Source of the DNA: an uncultured Dehalococcoidia bacterium | GTDB taxonomy: Bacteria; Chloroflexota; Dehalococcoidia; Lucifugimonadales; UBA3495 | Assembly: GCA_958296225.1 (NCBI GenBank) | Contig: OY282456.1 | Coordinates: forward strand, 1 to 64,000 | DNA: 64,000 nt | Direction of reading: 5' to 3' | Shown: piece by piece, positions 52,050 through 60,547 of the stretch | Layout: every line of letters begins with the position of its first letter | Numbering within the stretch: the stretch's first letter is position 1 | Notes under the pieces: model-generated | What the model was told of the DNA's origin: nothing | The model's input: only the letters and a program-made list of their open reading frames with translations | Databases searched by the model: none | Made by a program: the position numbers and the translations under genes

Positions 52050-53360
52050 GGAGATCGCGCGCAACCCCAGCCATTAATCAGCACAAATCCGGGATCGCAG
52101 CAGTAATATCTGCCGTTGCTACAGACCGCGCATCGGCTGCCGCCCGGACAGGTTGGCACAGCGAGCGTCGGCGTCGGCGCCAGTGTAGCTGTGGGCACTG
52201 GCGTGAGGGTAGCGGTAGGCGAGGGTGTGGGCGTAGGCGGCGCGCAGCGGTCGTTGCCGTCATTGCCCCATCCCGGCGGGCAGACGCAGCGGTGGTTGGC
52301 CGCGTCATACCGCGCGTTGTAGCGCTCGCGGCAAAACCGCGCCCAATCCGGCGTGGGCGCAGGTGCAGCTGTGGGCGCAACCGTATCCTGCAAGGCGCCG
52401 CGTCAATCTTGATCGTTGGCCAGTTTCAGCACTTCGCTCAGATTCAAATTCAATACCCGGTCATCCCCATAAAGATTTTCTGAAGCGGAACTGCCCGATG
52501 CGCCGGCAGCTCCAGAGCTTTCCGTAGCGAACAGATTGGAGTCGGTAACGCCGTAGTCATACGGCAATCCGTAAAGCAAGGTGTTCTTCAATTCCGGACC
52601 GTCGATTTCCCACAACGTCCCGCCGCTGCCTATCCCGGAACGGTAGAGGGTTTGACTGTCCCAGAATGGGCAGTCTTCGTCGCCGACGAATTTGCCAACC
52701 CGGTCAATTATGAACATCAGATACTCTTTGCCGGGTTCTATACCGAGCCCTTTGTCAACGCCGTTGGAGAACCCGCTTAAATTCGGCTTCTCGGCGACTC
52801 GATAAGCGTTAAACCACCGGCTGTTCACCAGGATAATGCCGGGACTGTAAAAATTCAGGTCTTCGGCAGAACCATTGAGGTACTGCAACACTTCAACTTC
52901 GGTCACTTCGCAAGCGTGCTCAGCATCCCAATTGACACGAACAAAGCGGCGTCCTGTCGATTGTATCCGCAGCAAAGTCTCGGTACGGAAAAATTCGTCC
53001 AGATCAAGACGATAGTCGCCTTCTGGATATGAGCCGCGAACGGTAGCCGCTGTGGGATATATGTCAAATCGAATGACATTGCCAGTATCCACGTCAATGG
53101 CCTCATAATCCAATATGCCATCGCCGTTAACATCGGTGTCACCGGGCAGGAGGGTGACATCCGCAGGCAAGGCAACCGCTGTCTGCATCGTTGGCGCAAG
53201 GCGTGGGCGTGTTGAGCGTTTCGTCGGTAGAGGTAGCCGTTTGCTCCACCGGAGCGGCTGGTGCGCAGGCCGCTGCCAGCGCTACCCAGCAGGCGACGGT
53301 CAGCCCTACTGCCGATGTCAGCAGGGTATATTTCAGGGCGGTTTTGCGCTTTTGCGTCAT
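52046..53360 (-). pseudogene. Secreted lipoprotein gene, broken by a frameshift and a stop
   Basis: From the ATG at 53360 a lipoprotein signal peptide is read (KYTLLTSAVGLTVAC then WVALAAACAPAAP, lipobox Cys after LAAA). Near 53196 one extra T shifts the frame; removing it gives TPTPAPTMQTAVALPADV and continues with a calcium-loop-like DTDVNGDGILDYE and beta-rich domain. At 52405-52403 a TGA interrupts; in the same frame after it the chain continues as Pro/Thr linkers and two Cys-rich pieces (HRCVCPPGWGNDGNDRC and RCAVCSNGRYYCCDPG). All parts in one chain would give about 435 residues. Function is unknown; probably a surface protein. Confidence 0.6.
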
Positions 53361-53790
53361 AATGGCCTGCTCTCCCTTGCGTTGCGCCGCCCGCGTGGTC
53401 GCTGGCAACAACCCGTGTAGGTGTGCCGGGCGCGTTAGTCAACGGCTACGGGGCCAATGCTGTCGTAGCGGCCAGGAAGGCCAGCATTGCGATAAAGGTA
53501 GCGTAGGTTCTGCGCTGGGTCATAGCGTAATACCCCTTTGCCGGGCCAGCAGGCGGCGGATAGCGACAGAGTGTGGCCTGGCGCGGCCGGCGTCAAAGAG
53601 GTGGGCCGGACGCTCCGTCGCAGCGCCGGAAGGGCATCGCCGCACGCCGGGCCGGGCCGGTCTGCAGGCCGGCGTCGCTGATGGCCAGGGCGCAACTCCC
53701 AACCCAAGCCCACGGCGCCGCGAGTGCTATACTATAGTCAACAGAGTCGCCCATCGCCGCAGCCCGCCCCAGCACGCTAATGAGGATATT
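53361..53790. other. Intergenic region between lipoprotein gene and rtcB
   Basis: A 430-base divergent region. It should hold promoters for both flanking genes. A minus-strand mini-frame at 53446-53523 would encode a 25-residue signal-peptide-like sequence (TFIAMLAFLAATTALAP), similar in style to the lipoprotein leader; it may be a truncated duplicate. No RNA gene is seen. Confidence 0.4.
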
Positions 53791-54972
53791 ATGCCGCCGC
53801 GCAACATTGGCCCCAACGTACTCTCCTGGCTGCCGTCGGAGCAGATTGAGGATTCCGCCCGGCAGCAGATTGACAACCTGTCCGGGATGCCGTTCATTTT
53901 CCGGCACGTGGCCGTGATGCCCGACTGCCACTTCGGGATGGGCGCCACCGTCGGCTCGGTCATCCCCACGCTGCGCGCCATCATCCCCGCCGCCGTGGGC
54001 GTGGACATCGGTTGCGGCATGATTGCCGTCAAGACGCCCCTGACCCGCGCCGACCTGCCCGACGACCTGTCGGACATCCGCAAGGCCATTGAGCACCAGA
54101 TACCGCTCAGCGCCGGCCGCTACAACCGCAGCGTCAAGAAAACCGCCAGGCCGCGCATTGAGCGGCTGGAGGCCAAAGCCGCCGCGCTGGACCGGCTGGA
54201 CTTTTACGACAAAATCTCCCCCAACTGGCGCCAGCAGCTGGGTTCGCTGGGTTCGGGCAACCACTTCATCGAGGTTGTGCTGGACGAGGCGGGGTTCGTC
54301 TGGGCCTTCCTGCACTCCGGTTCCCGGGGCGTCGGCAACCGCCTGGCCAGCCACCACATCGGCATCGCCAAGAAACTGATGGCGCGCTGGTACATCAGCC
54401 TGCCCGACGCCGACCTGGCCTATCTGGTGCAGGATACGCCGGAGTTCGACGACTACATGGCCGACCTGGACTGGGCGCAGGAATTCGCCCTGCTCAACCG
54501 GGAGGAGATGATGGAGCGGATAATCAGGCTGCTCCAGCACCGTTGCGGCGACTTTGAGGAAGTGGAGCGCATCCAGTGCCACCACAACTTCACCAAGCGC
54601 GAACACCACTTCGGCAAGAACATACTGGTGTCGCGCAAGGGCGCGATTGAGGCCCGCGCGGGCCAGTTGGGGCTGATACCCGGCTCTATGGGCACCCGCA
54701 GCTATGTGGTGCGCGGCAAGGGCAACCCGGCGTCCTTTAACACCGCGCCCCACGGCGCCGGCCGGCGGATGAGCCGCAACCAGGCCCGGAAAACTTTTAC
54801 GATGGACGACTTCGACCGGGAACTGGCCGGCATTGAGGTCAACCGCTCCGAAGCTTTTCTGGACGAACTGCCCGGGGCCTACAAGGATGTTGACCTGGTA
54901 ATGGAGCAATCCAAAGACCTGGTAGAAGTCATCCACACCTTCCGCCAAATCGTCAACGTCAAAGGCGCTTAA
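53791..54972 (+). CDS. rtcB: RNA-splicing ligase RtcB
   Basis: A 393-residue RtcB ligase joining 2',3'-cyclic phosphate or 3'-phosphate RNA ends to 5'-OH ends with GTP and Mn2+. Landmarks are VMPDCHFGMGATVGSVIP, AVGVDIGCGMIAVKT, SLGSGNHFIEV, SGSRGVGN, HHNFTKREHHFG and GSMGTRSYVVRGKGN, with the GMP-linking His in NTAPHGAGR. The ATG at 53791 starts the domain. The tandem lack of rtcA and archease in this window is normal for many bacteria. Confidence 0.94.
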   Translation: MPPRNIGPNVLSWLPSEQIEDSARQQIDNLSGMPFIFRHVAVMPDCHFGMGATVGSVIPTLRAIIPAAVGVDIGCGMIAVKTPLTRADLPDDLSDIRKAIEHQIPLSAGRYNRSVKKTARPRIERLEAKAAALDRLDFYDKISPNWRQQLGSLGSGNHFIEVVLDEAGFVWAFLHSGSRGVGNRLASHHIGIAKKLMARWYISLPDADLAYLVQDTPEFDDYMADLDWAQEFALLNREEMMERIIRLLQHRCGDFEEVERIQCHHNFTKREHHFGKNILVSRKGAIEARAGQLGLIPGSMGTRSYVVRGKGNPASFNTAPHGAGRRMSRNQARKTFTMDDFDRELAGIEVNRSEAFLDELPGAYKDVDLVMEQSKDLVEVIHTFRQIVNVKGA

Positions 54973-55031
54973 ATCCTGTCCATTCCGCTATCCATCCGGT
55001 GCATCGCCGTAAAAACAGGGAGACTGCCCAT

Positions 55032-56402
55032 ATGTCCACCATCGCTGAATACGTCGCCAACTATTCCGCCAACCTGCACTACCGGGACCTGCCCGCCGAT
55101 ACCGTGCATCTGCTCAAGCGCATGGTTATCGACAGCATCGGCTGCGCCGTGGGCGGTTACACTGCGGAGCCCAGCAAGATTGCCCGCGACCTCGCCGGCG
55201 ACGTCACCAGCCGCCGGCCCGTCACCATCATCGGCAGCGGCCAAACCAGCAGCCCCGACCTGGCCACCTTCGCCAACGGCGTAATGATTCGCTATCTGGA
55301 TTTCAACGACGGCTATACCACCCTGGAATCCGGCCATCCCAGCGACAGCATTGCCGCTACCCTGGCCGGCGCGGAGCTGGCGGGCGCGGGCGGGCGGCGT
55401 CTGATTACCGCCACCGCCGTTGCCTACGAAGCCTTTTGCCGGTTCGGGGACGCCTTCAGCCTGAAGTACATCGGCTTTGACCACGTTACCAACGGGGCCA
55501 TTGCCAGCTCCATCGGCGCGGCGCGGGCGATGGGATTATCCGTTGCACAGACCGCGCAGACTATGAACCTCGGCATCACGCCCAACCTGGCCCTGGGCCA
55601 AACCCGCGTCGGCGTCCTGTCCCACTGGAAGGGCTGCGCTTACGCCAACGCCAGCCGCAACGCCGTTTTTGCCGCCATGCTGGCGGAACGGGGGCTGACC
55701 GGCCCGGCCCCGGTGTTTGAGGGCGAGCATGGCTTCTTTGCCGCCGTCACCAAAGAGCCCTACCGGCTGGAACCCTTCGGCGGCGACCAGGGCCAGCCCT
55801 TCAAGGTTCACGAGTGCAGCATCAAGCAGTTCGCCCTCGGCCTCTACTCGCAAACCGTCGTCGAAGCCGCCCTCGCCGCGCGCAATCAAGTCCCCGATTT
55901 TCGCGTTGACGACGTGGCGGACATCCACATCCGCACGCTGCAAAAGGCCATTGACATCATGGCCGGCGACGACGAAAAGTGGCGGCCCCAAACCCGCGAA
56001 ACCGCCGACCACAGTATGCCCTACGCCACCGCCGTCGCCCTGACTTACAACGGCCTGAACCAGAGCCACTTCGCCGACGAACACATCAACGACCCCGGCC
56101 TGGCATCGCTAATCAGCCGCACCCGAATTGAGGCGTCAGAAGAGGCCAACCGCCGCGTCCCGGAGGCAATGCTCTGCAACCTCGACCTGCAAATGCGCGA
56201 CGGCCAAACCTACCACGCTGAAGTCGCCCACTTCCGCGGCCACCACCGCAACCCGATGACCGACGCCGAAGTGGAAGCCAAGTTCCGGGGGTTGTGCGCC
56301 GACTTGCTGACGCCAGACCAAACCGAGGAACTGCTGGGCCGGCTGTGGCGGCTGGAGGACGAGCAGGACATCAGCGCACTGCTGCGGCTGACGCGGATTT
56401 AG
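55032..56402 (+). CDS. MmgE/PrpD family protein, second copy
   Basis: A 456-residue MmgE/PrpD protein with IAEYVANYSANLHYRDLPAD, MIRYLDFNDGYTTLESGHPS and FKVHECSIKQFALGLYSQTV. Probably a hydratase or isomerase of short organic acids. AGGGAG precedes the ATG at 55032. It is only distantly alike to the copy at 43700-45007 and not a recent duplicate. It converges with the small gene at 56399-56827, sharing 4 bases at the ends. Confidence 0.9.
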   Translation: MSTIAEYVANYSANLHYRDLPADTVHLLKRMVIDSIGCAVGGYTAEPSKIARDLAGDVTSRRPVTIIGSGQTSSPDLATFANGVMIRYLDFNDGYTTLESGHPSDSIAATLAGAELAGAGGRRLITATAVAYEAFCRFGDAFSLKYIGFDHVTNGAIASSIGAARAMGLSVAQTAQTMNLGITPNLALGQTRVGVLSHWKGCAYANASRNAVFAAMLAERGLTGPAPVFEGEHGFFAAVTKEPYRLEPFGGDQGQPFKVHECSIKQFALGLYSQTVVEAALAARNQVPDFRVDDVADIHIRTLQKAIDIMAGDDEKWRPQTRETADHSMPYATAVALTYNGLNQSHFADEHINDPGLASLISRTRIEASEEANRRVPEAMLCNLDLQMRDGQTYHAEVAHFRGHHRNPMTDAEVEAKFRGLCADLLTPDQTEELLGRLWRLEDEQDISALLRLTRI

Positions 56403-56827
56403 CCGGCGCCAATCCGCGTACCGTCGGGATAGGTATAGCCGGCCCGGTCGTCAAACCCGCCGGCGGTGGGAAATATCTGCCGATACAGCCCCCGCGCCCG
56501 CTGCTTGACTACTGCGCCGGCCGCCTCTTTGGTGGGCGTCGGTTTGGCGTTCTGTTCCTGGTAAAACTCCGACTGCAACGGGCTGTCGTTCTCCAGCTCC
56601 CAGATGCACAGATAGCGCAGCACGCCGTTAGCCGGCCCGTCCTCCGGGTCCAGCATAAACCGCCGCGCACTGATGTAACCGGGAATGGACATCCGCTCCG
56701 GCAAATGCTCCTCGTTGTACCATTTGTTGAACACGGCATCATCCGCCTCGTCAACCTCCATCATCACCACCAGGATGGTGGCGCCGACTTGCTGGGTGGC
56801 CCGCTGGCCGTTGCTGCTGTTGCTCAT
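56399..56827 (-). CDS. Dimeric alpha/beta-barrel protein (EthD/DUF4286-like)
   Basis: A 142-residue protein. VMMEVDEADDAVFNKWYNEE followed by HLPERMSIPGYISARRF is typical of small ferredoxin-like dimeric barrel proteins annotated EthD or DUF4286, often linked to degradation of aromatics or unknown substrates. Start chosen at ATG 56827, after AAAGGGGGAAA; an upstream in-frame start at 56920 adds a non-family leader. Confidence 0.8.
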   Translation of the reverse strand: MSNSSNGQRATQQVGATILVVMMEVDEADDAVFNKWYNEEHLPERMSIPGYISARRFMLDPEDGPANGVLRYLCIWELENDSPLQSEFYQEQNAKPTPTKEAAGAVVKQRARGLYRQIFPTAGGFDDRAGYTYPDGTRIGAG

Positions 56828-56858
56828 AATTTCCCCCTTTATTTGCGCCGCCGGAAAG

Positions 56859-57257
56859 TCAGCAGGCGTTGCGGTCAAGCTCCGGCAGTTCCGCAATGGT
56901 AACACTGCCGCCGTGAACAAAGTCTATGGACAGATTGTTTTCCCAGAGCAGGCCGACGCCTGCGACCGGGAATATCTCCGATTCCAGTATGGCAATGTAT
57001 CGGATAACATCGTGCCACTGGATGATGGTGGCATAAACGTTGAAGGCCCTTGTGGAAGCGTCTCCAATCGTATAATCGTTGGCGCGGCGAAGCCAGCGGA
57101 GTCCCAGCCGTTCTATCGCCGATTTCGCCAGCGTCAAGTCTCCGCTGAACCCGGTATCAATCCGCGCTTCGGTGGGCCAGCGCCGGCCGCTGCTATCCAG
57201 CAGCGTAACGGTGACCGCCGCCTGCCGAGTCAGGGTAACTGCGCCGCTAATCATCAT
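56859..57257 (-). CDS. Clan AA (retropepsin-like) aspartic protease, module 1
   Basis: A 132-residue single-domain aspartic protease with the catalytic motif RIDTGFSGDLTL, the second half VAGVGLLWENNLSIDFVHGG being the hydrophobic flap/core of these proteins. Such single-domain proteases work as dimers. It is the last gene of a six-gene array in which a small protein precedes each protease. The ATG is double (57257, 57254). Target proteins are unknown. Confidence 0.82.
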   Translation of the reverse strand: MMISGAVTLTRQAAVTVTLLDSSGRRWPTEARIDTGFSGDLTLAKSAIERLGLRWLRRANDYTIGDASTRAFNVYATIIQWHDVIRYIAILESEIFPVAGVGLLWENNLSIDFVHGGSVTIAELPELDRNAC

Positions 57258-57269
57258 TATTGCGGCCGG

Positions 57270-57530
57270 CTAGAGCCCGAAGGACACATAAGCGGCCGGG
57301 TAGCCGACGCGGAAGGTGTACACGTCGGCATCCGGCCGCCGGTCCAGCAATCGCAGCGCCGCTTTGGCGTGGTTTTCGTCCAGCTCCCAATCCTCGGTGT
57401 CCAGGTCAACGGACAGGAAGCAGCCGACCGGTTCCGCCACCCCGTTGAGCGTGGGGCGCACTTTGCGCTCATAGACCGACTTGCCGAAAGCCTCCGCATC
57501 CTCTGGGCTAATCTCGCGCAGCGCCATCAT
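57270..57530 (-). CDS. Small partner protein of the aspartic protease, module 1
   Basis: An 86-residue protein with REISPEDAEAFGKSVYERKV (helix), VGCFLSVDLDTEDWELDE and RRPDADVYTFRVGYPAAYVS. This belongs to a family often seen next to clan AA aspartic proteases in cyanobacteria and Chloroflexota (pattern ...ID..TG..E...D...RPDA..Y..R.GYPAAY). GGAGG lies close before the double ATG. Twelve bases separate it from the protease. Function is unknown; it may be substrate, chaperone or antidote. Confidence 0.75.
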   Translation of the reverse strand: MMALREISPEDAEAFGKSVYERKVRPTLNGVAEPVGCFLSVDLDTEDWELDENHAKAALRLLDRRPDADVYTFRVGYPAAYVSFGL

Positions 57531-57598
57531 AAACCTCCTGCCGTTGCCCTTGACTTGCTGACTACCGGAAAAATCAGGCGCCGCCGCCAATGGCGCGG

Positions 57599-57979
57599 TC
57601 AGCCCTCCGGCAGTTCCGCAACGGTGACACTGCCGCCGTGAACAAAGTCTATGGACAGATTGTTTTCCCAGAGCAAGCCGACGCCTACGACCGGAACTAT
57701 CTCCGATTCCAGCACGGTAATACGCCTGATGCCGCCATGCCACTGGATTGTCCCTTCGTAGGCGTTAAATGCCGTCATCGCCCCGCTGCCTGTTTGGTAA
57801 CGACTGGCGCGGGTGACCAGCAGGAGGCCCAGCTGGTCAATCGACGTTTGCGGCAAGGTCAAAGCCCCGCTAAACCCGGTATCCACCCGCGCTGCGGTGC
57901 GCCTGTGCCGTCCGTTGCTATCTATCATCACTATGGTAACTTCCGGCTGCCGCATCAGGTTCACTGCGCCGCTAATCAT
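57599..57979 (-). CDS. Clan AA aspartic protease, module 2
   Basis: A 126-residue protease with RVDTGFSGALTLPQ and GVGLLWENNLSIDFVHGG, nearly identical at the C-terminus to modules 1 and 3 (last 35 residues), with a different central part (VTRASRYQTGSGAMTAFNAY). It starts 15 bases after module 2's small protein. Confidence 0.82.
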   Translation of the reverse strand: MISGAVNLMRQPEVTIVMIDSNGRHRRTAARVDTGFSGALTLPQTSIDQLGLLLVTRASRYQTGSGAMTAFNAYEGTIQWHGGIRRITVLESEIVPVVGVGLLWENNLSIDFVHGGSVTVAELPEG

Positions 57980-57994
57980 TTTGCAACCCCGGCC

Positions 57995-58255
57995 TTAAGG
58001 GTTCCAAGACATAAATGCTGCCGGAAACCCAATGCGTATGGTGTACACGTCGGCATTGGGACGCCGCTCCCGCAGCCGTCGCGCCGCTTGGAGCAGGCTC
58101 TCGTCCAGCTCCCAATCCTCGGTGCCCAAGTCAACGGACAGGAAGTAGCCGACTGGTTCCTCGGCTCCGTTTAGCGTGGGGCGCACCTTGCGCTCATAAA
58201 CCGACTTGCCGAAAGCCTCCGCATCCTCGGGGCTAATCTCGCGCAGCGCCATCAT
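57995..58255 (-). CDS. Small partner protein, module 2
   Basis: An 86-residue paralogue of the module 1 small protein: the first 30 residues are identical (REISPEDAEAFGKSVYERKV...), with LGTEDWELDESLLQAARRLR and ERRPNADVYTIRIGFPAAFM later. The same GGAGG and spacer precede the ATG. Confidence 0.75.
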   Translation of the reverse strand: MMALREISPEDAEAFGKSVYERKVRPTLNGAEEPVGYFLSVDLGTEDWELDESLLQAARRLRERRPNADVYTIRIGFPAAFMSWNP

Positions 58256-58323
58256 AAACCTCCTGCCATTGCCCTTGACTTGCTGACTACCGGAAAAATC
58301 AGGCACCGTCGCCAATGGCGCGG

Positions 58324-58701
58324 TCAGCCCTCCGGCAGTTCCGCAACGGTGACGCTGCCGCCGTGAACAAAGTCTATGGACAGATTGTTTTCCCAGAGCA
58401 GGCCAACGCCTACGACCGGAAATATCTCCGATTCCAGCACGGTAATACGCCGCAAACCGTCATGCCACCGGATAGTTGCATCATAAGTATTGAAGGTAGC
58501 CAGGGCATTGTTTCCAATTCGGAAATTGGAACGGTCAACCGGACTGAGTCCCAGCTGCTCTATCGCCGATTTTGGCAGAGTCAGGCTATCGCTAAACCCG
58601 GTGTCCAGGTTTACTGCTACCGCCCTGTCCTGCCCGTTAGTGTCCATCACCATCAGGGTAATAACGGGCTTCCGCATCAGATTCACGGCCCCGCTAATCA
58701 T
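58324..58701 (-). CDS. Clan AA aspartic protease, module 3
   Basis: A 125-residue protease paralogue with the motif LDTGFSDSLTLPKSA; the Gly after Ser in DTGFSG of copies 1 and 2 is Asp here, which may affect activity. The C-terminal half with GVGLLWENNLSIDFVHGG is retained. The start overlaps the end of the module 3 small protein by 8 bases, so translation is coupled. Confidence 0.8.
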   Translation of the reverse strand: MISGAVNLMRKPVITLMVMDTNGQDRAVAVNLDTGFSDSLTLPKSAIEQLGLSPVDRSNFRIGNNALATFNTYDATIRWHDGLRRITVLESEIFPVVGVGLLWENNLSIDFVHGGSVTVAELPEG

Positions 58702-58975
58702 CGTTGGACACCGCAAAGATGCTCGTCCACTCTCCGACCGCCGGATAACCGATGCGAACGGTGAACACGTCCGCATCCGGCAGCCGCGCTCGTAATCGCA
58801 GCGCCGCTTTCAGATGGTCTTCGTCCAGCTCCCAATCCTCGGTGTCCAAGTCAACGGACAGGAAGTAGCCGACCGGTTCCGCTGCCCTATTCAGCGTGGG
58901 GCGCACTTTGCGCTCATAGACCGACTTGCCGAAAGCCTCCGCATCCTCGGGGCTAATCTCCCGCCGCGCCATCAT
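58694..58975 (-). CDS. Small partner protein, module 3 (first gene of the array)
   Basis: A 93-residue paralogue with MARREISPEDAEAFGKSVYE, LDTEDWELDEDHLKAALRLR and ADVFTVRIGYPAVGEW. Its C-terminus is longer than in modules 1 and 2 and runs into the protease start. As first gene on the minus strand it probably follows the operon promoter near 58980-59020. Confidence 0.75.
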   Translation of the reverse strand: MMARREISPEDAEAFGKSVYERKVRPTLNRAAEPVGYFLSVDLDTEDWELDEDHLKAALRLRARLPDADVFTVRIGYPAVGEWTSIFAVSNDD

Positions 58976-59021
58976 AAACCTCCTGCGGAATCGACATTTG
59001 CGGGCCGGCCGCCCCGACGAA

Positions 59022-59513
59022 CTAACGCGACTGAGCAGCCTCAATGCGGGTCAGCAATTCTTTAATGTCGGCCACGTCCTGCTTGATGACGGTTACATCC
59101 TGCTGGAGAACCGCTACATCCTGCTTGATGACAGCCACATCCTGCTGGAGAACAGCCATGTCCTGCTTGACGACAGCCGTATCCTGCTGGAGAACCGCTA
59201 CATCTTGTTGGAGAACCGCTACATCCTGCTTGACGACAGCCGTATCCTGCTGGAGAACTGTCACGTCCTGCTTGATGCCCGTAATTTCAGCCTGCGTCAC
59301 GAGCTGCGATTCCTGTATGATGAACAGGCTGTTTTGCACGCTGTCAACGCGAGTGTTCAAGGCGTCAATACGGCTGTTGCCAATGCCGTTGAGCGTCAGC
59401 GCCAGGATGATGCCCAGCGCCACGATGGCGATGCCGACGGCAGCCAATATATTCCCGGCACTCCAATGCCACTGAGCCGGATGGATGTGGTCGGTTGCGA
59501 CGGTGATAACCAT
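59022..59513 (-). CDS. Membrane-anchored heptad-repeat coiled-coil protein
   Basis: A 163-residue protein. One hydrophobic helix at about residues 22-44 (ILAAVGIAIVALGIILAL) is followed by SRIDALNTRVDSVQNSL and about twelve heptads of the type VAVLQQD / TAVVKQD / VAVIKQD, ending IKELLTRIEAAQS. This is a membrane-anchored coiled coil. At DNA level the repeats show as a 21-base period between about 59060 and 59270, so slippage may change its length. Function unknown. Confidence 0.8.
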   Translation of the reverse strand: MVITVATDHIHPAQWHWSAGNILAAVGIAIVALGIILALTLNGIGNSRIDALNTRVDSVQNSLFIIQESQLVTQAEITGIKQDVTVLQQDTAVVKQDVAVLQQDVAVLQQDTAVVKQDMAVLQQDVAVIKQDVAVLQQDVTVIKQDVADIKELLTRIEAAQSR

Positions 59514-59549
59514 AATGGAATCCTTTGCCGTATTCTTACCGTCAGCGTA

Positions 59550-60539
59550 TCACAGCCGCCGGTAAATCTGCACCCGGTGCCGGTAGCAGTCGGCCACGAA
59601 CGCCAGCCCATCGTCGCTGACGGCAACCGCAGTGGGCCGGTAAAAGCGCCGTTTCAGCTCGATGTTCTGCGTTGCCGCGTTCAGTTTCGCCTCAATGTCG
59701 GGGTTGGCGTCCAGAAACGTGCGCGCCCACTTGGAGGTGCCGGAATGGCCGATAAGGGTGTCAATCACTTTGCCGCCGGCGTCCAGTACCTGCACCCGGT
59801 CGTTCTGCCAGTCGCACACGTAGATGCGTCCGTCGGCGTCCACTGCCAGCCCGTTGGGGCGGGCGAACCCGTCGCCGCCGTCCCGCCCGTCATAGGCGGC
59901 GATGAAACCTCCGCCGGCGTCAAACTTCTGTATCCGGTTGTTGCGCCAGTCGGAAACGTACACGTTGCCGGCGGCGTCAAGGGCAACGCCCCAGGGCATA
60001 TTGAACTGTCCCGGCCAGTCGCCGGCTTCTCCCCACGCGGCCAGCGGGTCGCCGGCGGCGGTGAAACGCTGCACCCGATGGTTCAGAGAATCCGACACCA
60101 GGAGCGTGCCGTCCGGCGCAAAGGCAATCCCCGCCGGACGGTTCATCCGACCCGCAGCATCGCCAAACTCGCCCCAGCAGCCCAAAAACTGCCCCTCGCC
60201 GGTGAACTTGCTGATGCGGTGCGTATTCTCATCCGCCAGATACAGGTTGCCGTCCGGCCCAAAGGTAATAGCCGTTACCCAGATAAACTGCCCCGGCGCA
60301 ATACCCCATCCGCAAAACTCGCCCACATAATCCCCGTCAATGGTGCAGCGGGACACCCGCACCGCTTCCGGCTGGTTGGGATTGGCCCGGCTGGCGACAT
60401 ACAGCAGGCCGTCATCCGGCCCCAGCGCCACCGACACCGGCCCGCTGAACCCCGGCCCGCCGCCGGAGAGCAGCCCGATGACGTCGTGATACTGGTACAG
60501 CCCGGCAACGGACATCGGATATTCAACAACAGTAGTCAT
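59550..60539 (-). CDS. NHL-repeat six-bladed beta-propeller protein, second copy
   Basis: A 329-residue propeller with blades such as GRMNRPAGIAFAPDGTLLVS, GQFNMPWGVALDAAGNVYVS-DWRNNRIQKF and GLAVDADGRIYVCDWQNDRV. It is a paralogue of the protein at 16591-17595. It lies 8 bases downstream of the acyl-CoA dehydrogenase gene, and near a DUF1800 gene as does the first copy. A binding, lactonase or ring-opening role is possible but unproven. Confidence 0.88.
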   Translation of the reverse strand: MTTVVEYPMSVAGLYQYHDVIGLLSGGGPGFSGPVSVALGPDDGLLYVASRANPNQPEAVRVSRCTIDGDYVGEFCGWGIAPGQFIWVTAITFGPDGNLYLADENTHRISKFTGEGQFLGCWGEFGDAAGRMNRPAGIAFAPDGTLLVSDSLNHRVQRFTAAGDPLAAWGEAGDWPGQFNMPWGVALDAAGNVYVSDWRNNRIQKFDAGGGFIAAYDGRDGGDGFARPNGLAVDADGRIYVCDWQNDRVQVLDAGGKVIDTLIGHSGTSKWARTFLDANPDIEAKLNAATQNIELKRRFYRPTAVAVSDDGLAFVADCYRHRVQIYRRL

Positions 60540-60547
60540 TCGTCCCC

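Noticed and set aside
52403..52405. TGA as a second selenocysteine codon
   Set aside because: The flanking residues (NDQD before, RGALQ after) do not align with any Cys/Sec redox motif, and no suitable hairpin was seen after it; a nonsense change is simpler.
59060..59270. CRISPR-like regular repeats
   Set aside because: The period is 21 bases without unique spacers and encodes heptads of a coiled coil.
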